Positions 17,683-25,211 of a DNA stretch of 64,000 nt are shown here, in pieces. The stretch's first letter is position 1. The number at the start of each line of letters is the position of its first letter. Source of the stretch: JBDGYW01 sp964518955. Its GTDB lineage: Bacteria > Gemmatimonadota > Gemmatimonadetes > Gemmatimonadales > GWC2-71-9. The stretch covers positions 1 through 64,000 of the forward strand of contig CAZFHS010000028.1 of NCBI GenBank assembly GCA_964518955.1, written 5' to 3'. The position numbers and the translations under genes are program-made. The notes below the pieces were generated by a model. The model was given only the letters and a program-made list of their open reading frames with translations, was not told the origin of the DNA and searched no databases.

Positions 17683-17913
17683 CTACTCCGAGACGCAATC
17701 CGCCTGATCAGCCAGCTGAGACTCCGCCCAAACCACGACTTTCTCAGCAAGCTCAAGAGTTCGCGAGTGCTCCGCAGCTGTCACTTCCTCACCAGGGCCA
17801 GGATACCTGGCAACGGTCGCATAGTCACTGAGGATTGCAGCCTCGCGGATATCGGGGCCTACTTCCGCACCTGCTTCCTCGGCCAACCAAAGTAGACGTT
17901 CGAATCGGGTGTC
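17683..17913 (-). pseudogene. HEPN-domain protein, C-terminal remnant
   Basis: The frame continues directly after the TGA stop of the nucleotidyltransferase gene, in the same reading frame, and reads TRFERLLWLAEEAG...REAAILSDYATVARYPGPGEEV...RTLELAEKVVVWAESQLADQ. This matches the C-terminal half of HEPN proteins that pair with MNT enzymes (Y-A-x-x-A-R-Y-P followed by a helix ending in W). The N-terminal half, including the helix region that carries much of the dimer surface and part of the active site, is missing. The only available starts are TTG (17886) or further inside. I read it as a deletion product that removed the first half of HEPN up to the end of the MNT gene. Confidence 0.65.
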
Positions 17914-18273
17914 TCAGGCGGCATAGATTTCTCTTCCCTCGTTTAGCGCAGGCGTCACTACAGTGCCAACCTTTCCCCTCAGGTAGTCGATGTCCTCCGG
18001 CGTGACGACCACGATATCGATGGAAGCGTCGATTCCATATATTTGCAGGTGGATTCTCTGGGCGAGCATCCGGCGATGCACCACATCCGACTTCACCACC
18101 AGTAGATCTATGTCACTGTCGGGATTCCATTCCCCACGCGCCGCCGAACCGAAGAGTATGACGGAGTCCGGAGCCGCAACTTCCACAATTCGACGAACAA
18201 TCTCATCTAGTAACCCGCTCTCTGGCAATCTCGTCGCAGCTGCGCCTTCAGATTGGCTGTTCGTGTCGGTCAT
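17914..18273 (-). CDS. MNT-type minimal nucleotidyltransferase (antitoxin partner of HEPN)
   Basis: About 119 residues from the ATG at 18273; a GTG at 18300 is an alternative, and neither has a strong ribosome site. The family signature is clear: ILFGSAARGEWNPDSDIDLLVV, that is GSxARGE followed by DxDxD-type acidic residues (DSDID), the metal-binding site of Pol-beta-like nucleotidyltransferases. The C-terminal strand SIDIVVVTPEDI adds the third acidic position. In MNT-HEPN modules the MNT protein neutralises the HEPN RNase, in known cases by AMPylation. Here the HEPN partner is truncated, so the enzyme is intact but probably orphaned. It lies in the accessory region beside tRNA-Leu. Confidence 0.88.
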   Translation of the reverse strand: MTDTNSQSEGAAATRLPESGLLDEIVRRIVEVAAPDSVILFGSAARGEWNPDSDIDLLVVKSDVVHRRMLAQRIHLQIYGIDASIDIVVVTPEDIDYLRGKVGTVVTPALNEGREIYAA

Positions 18274-18300
18274 CGCACGCACCGTTCGGAAATTTCGCAC

Positions 18301-18632
18301 TCGTGACTAGCTGGTTCATTCCACGTGGCACCCGCAAACTAGTTGTCCCTTCCTAGTTGAGCCAGAGTAAAAAAAAGCCGCGCGAGTCGAGACATCAAGA
18401 CAGTAATGTCCCCAACTACTTTCGTGAAGATGCCCCAACGGTTGTTGGAGCTCGGAGAGGTATCCGGAGCGATCAAGCTATCCGGCGTTCCTTTCGTCGG
18501 CAACCTCTTCATGCTGCCGAGTCATCGCCGCAGGCGGGTGCGCACCGAAGTTCGTTGTGGCGGTCGGCGAGCTGCCATGCTAATTTCAGGAAAATGATCT
18601 TATTATCTGAAAGAATATGAGGCGTGCGGCCA
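18301..18632. other. Gene-free region upstream of AbiE genes
   Basis: About 330 bases. A 63-codon frame at 18406-18597 has no recognisable features. The last 50 bases (TTATTATCTGAAAGAATATG) are AT-rich compared with the surroundings and probably hold the AbiEi promoter. I see no perfect operator repeats. Confidence 0.4.
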
Positions 18633-19241
18633 ATGCAAAGTATTGAAAATAAAGTGTTTAGCAGGATCGCTGGCCGCGGTAGGGGTTGGGCGTTCACAAA
18701 GACGGATTTCGTCACCGAATTCGCGGAGGCCAACATCCATACGGCGCTTTCCAGTCTCGCCAAGAGAGGCAAAATCCGGCGGCTATGCCAAGGAGTCTAC
18801 GACTATCCACGCCAAAGCGATCTGTTGGGCCAGCAGCTGAGCCCGGACTTCGACCAGATGGCCCAGGCACTCGCACGCAAGTTCAACTGGCGCATTCAAC
18901 CCACGGGCGATACGGCACTGAACCTGTTGGGACTCTCGATGCAGGTGCCGGCCCGGTGGGCATACGTCTCCGACGGCCCCACCCGTGAATACAAGGTCGG
19001 GGACAACACACTGGCGTTCATCAAGTCCGGCTTGAAGGAGAGGGCCTTCATATACAGAGAAAGCGCCCTCGTGGTGCAGGCAATCAAAGCGTTGGGCAAA
19101 GAGCGTGTCGACCAACGGACAATCGCGAAGATCCGACGGCAGCTCAATCCAGAGACCCGCCGGCGTGTCTTGAGAGACACACGCACGGTGACCGCATGGA
19201 TCTATCGCGTAATCAAACAGGTGTGCGAGGAGTCTGCCTGA
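18633..19241 (+). CDS. AbiEi-type antitoxin (DUF6088 family)
   Basis: 202 residues from the ATG at 18633 with GAGG 10 bases upstream. The N-terminal winged helix has the AbiEi/DUF6088 pattern: AFTKTDFVTEFAEANIHTALSSLAKRGKIRRLCQGVYDYP, followed by a C-terminal region with WRIQPTGDTALNLLGLS and WAYVSDGPTREYKVG. AbiEi proteins bind their own promoter and counteract the AbiEii toxin without direct complex formation (type IV system). The gene overlaps the toxin by one base (TGATG), a normal arrangement for this pair. Located in the tRNA-Leu accessory region; likely role is phage defence or element maintenance. Confidence 0.88.
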   Translation: MQSIENKVFSRIAGRGRGWAFTKTDFVTEFAEANIHTALSSLAKRGKIRRLCQGVYDYPRQSDLLGQQLSPDFDQMAQALARKFNWRIQPTGDTALNLLGLSMQVPARWAYVSDGPTREYKVGDNTLAFIKSGLKERAFIYRESALVVQAIKALGKERVDQRTIAKIRRQLNPETRRRVLRDTRTVTAWIYRVIKQVCEESA

Positions 19242-20218
19242 TGGACAGGGTCGCACGGCTTCCGGATAAAGAGCGTAGCGAGGTGTTCACGGAAGCCGCG
19301 GCGGAAAAACGGACGACACCAGCAATCATCGAAAAGGACTTCTGGGTCACGTGGTTGCTCGGTCGGCTGTTTGAGGACGCAGAACTCTCAGGGCTTCTCA
19401 TGTTCAAAGGTGGTACGAGCCTGTCCAAGGTCTATCACCTGATCGAGCGCTTTTCCGAAGACATCGATCTGATCCTGAACTGGAAGGTACTGACGGACGA
19501 GGACCCGCTCGCTCAGCGCTCGAGAAGCAGACAGAATCAATTCAACCGACAACTCGACGAGCAGGCGAAGGCATACATTGGCGGTGAGCTCTTCGTGCAG
19601 TTGATCGAAGTGTTGGGCGGCATGTGTGTTTGCGAGATCGATTCGGATGATCTGCACGTCATCAACGTCCGCTACCCGGCCGCGTTTCCCGACACGTACC
19701 TGCGTCCCGAGTTGCGGCTCGAGATTGGCCCCCAGGCATCGTGGGTGCCGCACGAAGAACGGACCATCAGCTGTTACGCGGCCCAGGCGTTCCCTGACCT
19801 GTTCGAGACCCCCGAATGCTCAGTCCATGTCATCAAGGCTGAGCGCACTTTTTGGGAAAAGGCAACTATCCTGCACCACGAGTACCATCGGCCCGAAGGA
19901 AGCACCCAGCCTCGGCGTTACTCACGCCACTATTACGATCTCGCCATGATGGCGGCATCACCGGTCAAAGACGTAGCCCTGCCAGACGATGGGCTGCTGG
20001 AGAGCGTCGTACTGTTCAAGCAGCAGTTCTTCCCGCGAGGCTGGGCACGGTACGACCTTGCGAAGCCCGGTACGATGCGGCTGGTACCCGAGGTGCATGT
20101 GCTCGAAACTGTAGAGACTGACTATGCAGCCATGGTCAATATGATATTCGGCGATGTCCCTGAATTCGACGCCATCCTCGAATCCCTACAGGAAGTGGAG
20201 GAGGAGATCAATGGCTGA
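19241..20218 (+). CDS. AbiEii/AbiGii-type nucleotidyltransferase toxin
   Basis: About 325 residues. The ATG at 19241 overlaps the antitoxin stop and has GAGGAG at the right spacing; the earlier in-frame start at 19196 would overlap the antitoxin by 45 bases. The catalytic region reads FMFKGGTSLSKVYHLIERFSEDIDLIL in register (written here in parts: MFKGGTSLSKV and FSEDIDLIL), the GG[TS]xxxK and DxD motifs of AbiEii. Upstream is KDFWVTWLLGRLF, conserved in the family. Downstream are ERTFWEKATILHHE and SRHYYDLAMM, also typical. These enzymes use GTP or CTP to modify tRNA or other RNA and stop growth during phage infection. All visible motifs are intact, so the module is probably functional. Confidence 0.92.
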   Translation: MDRVARLPDKERSEVFTEAAAEKRTTPAIIEKDFWVTWLLGRLFEDAELSGLLMFKGGTSLSKVYHLIERFSEDIDLILNWKVLTDEDPLAQRSRSRQNQFNRQLDEQAKAYIGGELFVQLIEVLGGMCVCEIDSDDLHVINVRYPAAFPDTYLRPELRLEIGPQASWVPHEERTISCYAAQAFPDLFETPECSVHVIKAERTFWEKATILHHEYHRPEGSTQPRRYSRHYYDLAMMAASPVKDVALPDDGLLESVVLFKQQFFPRGWARYDLAKPGTMRLVPEVHVLETVETDYAAMVNMIFGDVPEFDAILESLQEVEEEING

Positions 20219-20268
20219 CCAAACCTCTCAAGTCAGCCAACCCGATGCGTGACCCAGAACCGCATAAA

Positions 20269-20305
20269 CGCCCTTTCCCGGAACGAGCTGGAGAGGGCGG
20301 TCTTG
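20269..20305 (+). terminator. Probable terminator after AbiEii
   Basis: CGCCCTTTCC (20269-20278) pairs with GGAGAGGGCG (20290-20299), a 10-bp stem with one G-U pair and an 11-base loop, 50 bases after the toxin stop. The tail (GTCTTGTG) is only moderately T-rich. Confidence 0.5.
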
Positions 20306-20501
20306 TGACTGTATTTCTTGACAGTTCCTGTAAGTCGGCACACCCGGGCGAGGTACCGAAAATAAGCGCAACTGCACCTCACGTGACCACACCTCGGCGG
20401 AAACACCTGTAGCCTAGCGATCTGCCACCTCAAATTCGGTTCCGCCAGCAAACATGCTGCGGGGTGACGCTCAATCTGGTGCAGTGTATCTTCAGCCCGT
20501 C

Positions 20502-22292
20502 ATGCCTGACTTCTCACGACTAAAGGACCGGAACCGCGCCATAGAGGCGTGGTTGGGAGATCGCGTTCAGCAGCTTCTAGCGCGACTGCCACGCCTTGGC
20601 GTCGATGAAAACACGCTGCTACTCGGATTCGCCGCGGCAATCGGAGCCGGAGTGGGTGTGGCAGTGATCGTGTTTTACATGCTCATCGACTTCTTCCGCG
20701 AGTTGGCGGTGAGGAGCGCCGACTTGTTGGGGGGAATCGGAAGCTTTTCGATTTTGCTCGTCGTGGTGGCTGGACTTGGACTCACCCGCCTGCTCATAAG
20801 GTTCGGGACCGACGATTCCGACGGCGAAAACATCCCGGACATCATGCGCGCGGTAGCCAAACGCGGCGGAACGATTTCGTCGTTCCCTGTAGTGGTGAAA
20901 ACTGTAGGTTCGGCACTCGCGATTGGTTCAGGCGGTGCGGTGGGTGCAGAGGGGCCGGTTGCTGTTGCAGGTTCCGCGCTTGGGTCGAAATTCGGGCGTG
21001 TTTTCAGGTCGGGTCCGTCGCGCCTGAAGGTGTTGGTGGCGTGCGGCGCTGCCGCGGGGATCTCGGCCGCATTCAACGCTCCGATCGGTGGAGTGTTCTT
21101 CTCGCTGGAAAAGGTCGTTGGCAACTTCGGAGTCGCCTCGTTCCCTCCAGTACTCGTTGCCAGCGTCATTTCCGCGGTGATTGCTCGTGCGGCATTCGGC
21201 AACTCACCGGTAATCGCCATCCCGACTGAGTATGGAGTAGGATCTCCTGCAGAGCTGGTCCTTTACGCCCTCCTCGGAGTGATCACTGGGCTCGTCGCAG
21301 TGCTATACTCGCGCGCCATCAACAGTGGCGATCGACTGGTAGGCGGTCCGCGGCTCATCTGGTACCGAATCGTGGCCGGCGCGCTCGTAGTCGGAGCACT
21401 CGACATCATATTCAGAGCGGACCTCTGGGGCCGAGGGCACGAGAGCTTCACCTTTGCGATGATAGGCGACCGCACGGCCCTATTCCTGATCGCGCTGGCG
21501 TTCGCGAAGCTTGCCGCCACAGCCGTGACTCTGGCAGTGACTAGAGCCGGTGGCGTATTCACACCAGCACTCTTCATCGGTGCGACTTTGGGCGGTGGCC
21601 TTGCTGTAGCCGGCGGTCAGTTTGTGCCCGGGTTCACCATAGAGCCTGAAGCATTTGCGCTCGTCGGCATGGCGGGGCTAATTGCGGGTTCTACACACGC
21701 TCCACTGACAGCGATTATGATCGTGTTTGAGATGACGAGCGACTATGCGCTCATCCTGCCGCTCATGTTGTGCGGTGCGGTGGCACTCATCACCGCGAAA
21801 CGCGTGTACCCGGAGTCGATCTATTCTGAATGGCTGGTGAAACGCGGCGAGAACATCCATCGTGGAAGAGACACGGCTATACTCGAGCGCCTCAAGGTTG
21901 GCGATTCGTTCAATAACGACCCGAACGTGATAGGCGAGAACGCATCGGTGCCACAGATCGTTGCGGCGATAACAGCGTCGACTCAGATCGAGTTCCCCGT
22001 GTTGGACAACGACCTGACGCTGGTCGGGATGATCTCGCAAGACGACATACGCACAGTACTGGCAGATGCACAGGCACTCTCTCCAGTCTTGCTGGCAGGA
22101 GATCTCGCCCACCAGCACTACGAATCAGTAAACCCTGACGACTCGCTGAGAACGGCGCTGCAACGTCTAGCTGTGCGCGGCAGTCATCACATTCCGGTCA
22201 TCGATGGCGAGAACAAGGATCGCCTGGTCGGGCTGATCTCGCGGCAAGAAATCCTGGCGGCATACGACAGGGAGCTGCTGCGAGAACAGTAG
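20502..22292 (+). CDS. ClC-type chloride channel/transporter with CBS domains
   Basis: About 596 residues from the ATG at 20502; an ATG at 20454 is possible, neither has a clear ribosome site. The membrane part (about residues 40-430) contains all ClC signatures: GSGGAVGAEGP, which keeps the gating Glu, FNAPIGGVFFSLE, and GGVFTPALFIGA. The C-terminal 150 residues hold two CBS motifs (IEFPVLDNDLTLVGMISQDDIR and HHIPVIDGENKDRLVGLISRQEIL), which usually bind nucleotides and regulate gating. The protein moves chloride across the inner membrane as channel or H+/Cl- exchanger. It is a single gene, followed by a repeat array. Confidence 0.95.
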   Translation: MPDFSRLKDRNRAIEAWLGDRVQQLLARLPRLGVDENTLLLGFAAAIGAGVGVAVIVFYMLIDFFRELAVRSADLLGGIGSFSILLVVVAGLGLTRLLIRFGTDDSDGENIPDIMRAVAKRGGTISSFPVVVKTVGSALAIGSGGAVGAEGPVAVAGSALGSKFGRVFRSGPSRLKVLVACGAAAGISAAFNAPIGGVFFSLEKVVGNFGVASFPPVLVASVISAVIARAAFGNSPVIAIPTEYGVGSPAELVLYALLGVITGLVAVLYSRAINSGDRLVGGPRLIWYRIVAGALVVGALDIIFRADLWGRGHESFTFAMIGDRTALFLIALAFAKLAATAVTLAVTRAGGVFTPALFIGATLGGGLAVAGGQFVPGFTIEPEAFALVGMAGLIAGSTHAPLTAIMIVFEMTSDYALILPLMLCGAVALITAKRVYPESIYSEWLVKRGENIHRGRDTAILERLKVGDSFNNDPNVIGENASVPQIVAAITASTQIEFPVLDNDLTLVGMISQDDIRTVLADAQALSPVLLAGDLAHQHYESVNPDDSLRTALQRLAVRGSHHIPVIDGENKDRLVGLISRQEILAAYDRELLREQ

Positions 22293-22304
22293 AAGGCTGA
22301 GGAC

Positions 22305-22363
22305 CTGCCCCTCTGCTGCTCTGCCCCTCTGCCTTTCAGTTCCCTCTCCCTCTCCTGCCCCCC
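22305..22363. repeat. Octamer/pyrimidine repeat array after ClC gene
   Basis: CTGCCCCT, CTGCTGCT, CTGCCCCT and CTGCCTTT follow each other as four 8-bp units at 22305-22336. A C/T-rich stretch then ends in TCCCTCTCCTGCCCCCC (22347-22363), a 17-mer that recurs inside the pta gene at 47260. It occupies most of the gap between the ClC and FadL-like genes. Confidence 0.7.
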
Positions 22364-22433
22364 TTTAATTGACAACACCTGCCCCGCGAAGTAACGTCGA
22401 GCGTCCATTATGACCAATTGCATGGAGAAACAC

Positions 22434-23840
22434 ATGAAACGACCATTTGTGTTAATGGCGGCCAGCTGCGCACTGATGCTGTCCATACCACTGGCAGCCG
22501 CCGCACAGGGATTCTCCGTCAACGAACACGGCACGTGTTCGATGGCCCGCGGCGGAACGGGCGTCGCGTCGGCTTGCAGTGACGGCTCGACCATCAACTT
22601 CAACCCGTCTGGGATCGCGGGTATCACCGGAGGGTTGGCCGGTGTCGGAGTTACGAGCATCTTGGCGCAAGGCTCGTTCACGGACGATCTGACAAGAAGC
22701 ACCGCCGAGCTTCAGAACGGGATCATTCCCGTACCGCACCTCTTCATGGCCTACGGTATAAACGATAAGCTTGCGGCCGGTTTTGGGTTCTTTGTCCCCT
22801 ACGGACTGGGCACTATTTGGGAAGACACCTTTGAGGGTCGCTTCAACGGTTATGACAACGACTTGAGGTCGATGTACTTCCAGCCGACACTGGCCTACAA
22901 GCTGCACGACAAGATCAAGATCGGCGCTGGATTCGACTATGTGGTTGCGTCAGTCAAGCTCACACAAAGAGTGGACTTGTCGGTGGTACCGGCGCCCGCT
23001 CCAGCACCAGCCGGACTGACCTTGGGCAACCTTGGCGTGCCATTCCACACCGATGTCGCAAACGTAGCGTTGGAGGCGCATGGTGCCACGGGCATCGGTG
23101 GCAACTTCGGTATTACGATTGAACCGGTGGACGGATTTTCCATAGGTGCGCGGTACCTGACGCGCGTCAAGTTGGACTACGAGGGAGAAGCTGACTTCGA
23201 GGCCGTATCCACGGGCCTGGTTCTTCCGGACGGAAACCCATTCGGCGTTCCGGGCGGCACCCCAATGGACGCCCTCGTACTCGCCGAGTTCGCGGATGGT
23301 GGTCAGCTGGCCGATCAGGCCGTGCAAACGAGCATCACTATGCCCGACCAGGCAACTGTCGGCGTTGCGCTTGATGTCTCGCCGGCTTTGCAGCTGCTGG
23401 TCGACTACCATTGGATGCACTGGTCGGTGTTCGATGAGTTGCCACTCACCTTTGAGAATCAGTCAGAAGGCCGCGTTGTGCACGAGAACTACGAGGACAC
23501 GCATGGAATACGCGTGGGGTTCGATTGGGACAACGATGGGATGCTGGCTGTCCGTGGCGGATACATATACCACAAGGGCGCAGCCCCGCCCCAGACTGTG
23601 ACGCCTCTGCTGCCAGAGGGAGCGCGCAACGAATTCACAGGTGGTTTCGGACTCAGATTGACCGACATGCTCACCGCCGACTTCGCGTACCAATACATCA
23701 AACAGAACGATCGCCGAGGGAGAGTACGTGAGCCCGATCCAGGCGTGATCCCCACACCCGCAATTGCAGACGAATTGAACAGCGGCCTGTACACGTTCAA
23801 TGCCCATCTGTTTGGCGTAACCCTGTCGGTGCACTTCTAA
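22434..23840 (+). CDS. OmpP1/FadL-family outer-membrane transporter
   Basis: 468 residues from the ATG at 22434, preceded by GGAG; the upstream in-frame ATGs at 22410 and 22422 precede the signal peptide (MKRPFVLMAASCALMLSIPLAAAAQG). The mature start GFSVNEHGTCSMARGGTGVASACSDG resembles the FadL hatch domain (QGsxamGrGgA..A...dasa) with NFNPSGIAGI corresponding to the usual NPAg/l motif. The rest is beta-barrel with motifs GAGFDYVVASVKL, SIGARYLTRVKLDYEGEA and a C-terminal aromatic strand GVTLSVHF. FadL proteins admit fatty acids and other hydrophobic compounds. The next gene, an SGNH hydrolase lipoprotein, is directly downstream and probably co-transcribed. Confidence 0.9.
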   Translation: MKRPFVLMAASCALMLSIPLAAAAQGFSVNEHGTCSMARGGTGVASACSDGSTINFNPSGIAGITGGLAGVGVTSILAQGSFTDDLTRSTAELQNGIIPVPHLFMAYGINDKLAAGFGFFVPYGLGTIWEDTFEGRFNGYDNDLRSMYFQPTLAYKLHDKIKIGAGFDYVVASVKLTQRVDLSVVPAPAPAPAGLTLGNLGVPFHTDVANVALEAHGATGIGGNFGITIEPVDGFSIGARYLTRVKLDYEGEADFEAVSTGLVLPDGNPFGVPGGTPMDALVLAEFADGGQLADQAVQTSITMPDQATVGVALDVSPALQLLVDYHWMHWSVFDELPLTFENQSEGRVVHENYEDTHGIRVGFDWDNDGMLAVRGGYIYHKGAAPPQTVTPLLPEGARNEFTGGFGLRLTDMLTADFAYQYIKQNDRRGRVREPDPGVIPTPAIADELNSGLYTFNAHLFGVTLSVHF

Positions 23841-23875
23841 TGTCTACCAGAATACGAACGCGCGAGGATCGCGAA

Positions 23876-25129
23876 ATGACCGGTCATAAAAAATTGAGCC
23901 GAATACTGGCGACGACGTTTCTCGCAACGCTGCCGCTTTTAGGGGCGTGCGACTCGGAAATACTCATTGACGTCTCACCCAACGCAGTGGACCCTATGTT
24001 CACGCGCTACGTTTCGATCGGCAATAGCGTCACAGCAGGATTCCAATCAGGCGGTATCACAGCCGACATGCAGATGGAATCCTACGCGGTACTGCTGGCC
24101 GACCAGATGGGATTGGATGTCGGAGCCGCGGGAGCAGAGTTCAATGTTCCGCTGATGACCGCGCCCGGTTGCCCACCGCCTATCACGAACATCTTCACCC
24201 AAGAACGTGTCATGGGCCTAACTGCCGGTGACTGCTTCCTGAGGCAGGCGACTCCGGAGTTTGTGAGCAATGTTGCAGTACCGGGATCAGCGGTAATCGA
24301 CGCCCTGACCAACATGGATGCGACCAGCAATCCAAATGCGCTGACGACGCTGTTCCTCGGCGGTAACACACAGATCGAAGCGGCTGCAGCCGCGCAGCCG
24401 ACGTTCGTCACCATTTGGATGGGCAACAACGACGTGCTCGGCGGGATTACGAGTGTCAATGCGGGAGACGCATCGCACATAACCGACCCAACTGCATTCG
24501 CAACCAACTATTCAGATATGATGGATGACCTGGACGCATTGGGGACGATCGAGGGTGGTGCGCTGGTCGGCGTGATGCAGGTGACTAGCGCTCCTTATGC
24601 TTCCGCCGGTCTAGCTTACGCCGCTGCGGGTGCCGCGATTCCCACGTTGACGGTTGATGCAAATTGTTCGGCCACGGTGACGATCCCTGGAACCACCACG
24701 GCCGTGCCGGCTTTCGTTCCGTTCCATTACGGCGCGGTGCTAATGGCCACGGCAGGCGGCGGCGTGCCGACCACGTTGGATTGCTCTGTGAGTGAAGTGA
24801 TCACTCCGCTCGAAGCGATTGCCATGATTTCGGCGGTCACGCAGTACAACGCCGCAATCCAAGCCGAGGCTGACGAACGCGGTTGGGCATATATCGACCC
24901 CAACGATCTGCTGACTGCGGCCGCCGCGGCAGATCCGATGGCGGTATTGCCATTCCCGGCGTTCCCGGGAGGCGCGTATCCGGCCGACATGACGTTGAAC
25001 GCACCTTTCGGCACGGCGCTCAGCCTCGACGGAGTCCACCCGAGTGCTAGCGCTCACGTGCTGGTGGCCAATGCGCTGATAGCTGCCATCAACACCGCGT
25101 ACAGTACAAGCATACCGGCAATCAATTAG
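23876..25129 (+). CDS. SGNH/GDSL-family hydrolase lipoprotein
   Basis: About 417 residues from the ATG at 23876 (GAGG 10 bases upstream); an ATG at 23840 overlapping the previous stop is an alternative. The signal ends in a lipobox (LLGAC). Block I of SGNH hydrolases is present as SIGNSVTAGFQSGG with the nucleophilic Ser in GNSVT instead of GDSL. The Asn of block III lies in WMGNNDVLGG, and the Asp/His of block V lie in LDGVHPSASAHVLVANALI. The enzyme is probably an esterase or lipase anchored to the envelope. Its position behind a FadL-type porin suggests release and uptake of fatty-acyl compounds, which is inference. A strong terminator follows. Confidence 0.88.
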   Translation: MTGHKKLSRILATTFLATLPLLGACDSEILIDVSPNAVDPMFTRYVSIGNSVTAGFQSGGITADMQMESYAVLLADQMGLDVGAAGAEFNVPLMTAPGCPPPITNIFTQERVMGLTAGDCFLRQATPEFVSNVAVPGSAVIDALTNMDATSNPNALTTLFLGGNTQIEAAAAAQPTFVTIWMGNNDVLGGITSVNAGDASHITDPTAFATNYSDMMDDLDALGTIEGGALVGVMQVTSAPYASAGLAYAAAGAAIPTLTVDANCSATVTIPGTTTAVPAFVPFHYGAVLMATAGGGVPTTLDCSVSEVITPLEAIAMISAVTQYNAAIQAEADERGWAYIDPNDLLTAAAAADPMAVLPFPAFPGGAYPADMTLNAPFGTALSLDGVHPSASAHVLVANALIAAINTAYSTSIPAIN

Positions 25130-25155
25130 CATCAGATAGCTCGGTCTGGTACAGG

Positions 25156-25196
25156 AAAAGCGGGAGGTCGATTTGGTCGGCCTCCCGCTTTTGTTT
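25156..25196 (+). terminator. Strong intrinsic terminator
   Basis: AAAGCGGGAGG (25157-25167) pairs perfectly with CCTCCCGCTTT (25181-25191), 13-base loop, followed by TTGTTT. It ends the FadL-SGNH transcript and rules out the early start (25173) of the next open frame. Confidence 0.92.
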
Positions 25197-25211
25197 AGAT
25201 TCCCGCCGGTT

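Noticed and set aside
25173..25211. Earlier start of the exported protein at 25173
   Set aside because: It lies inside the terminator stem-loop of the previous gene.
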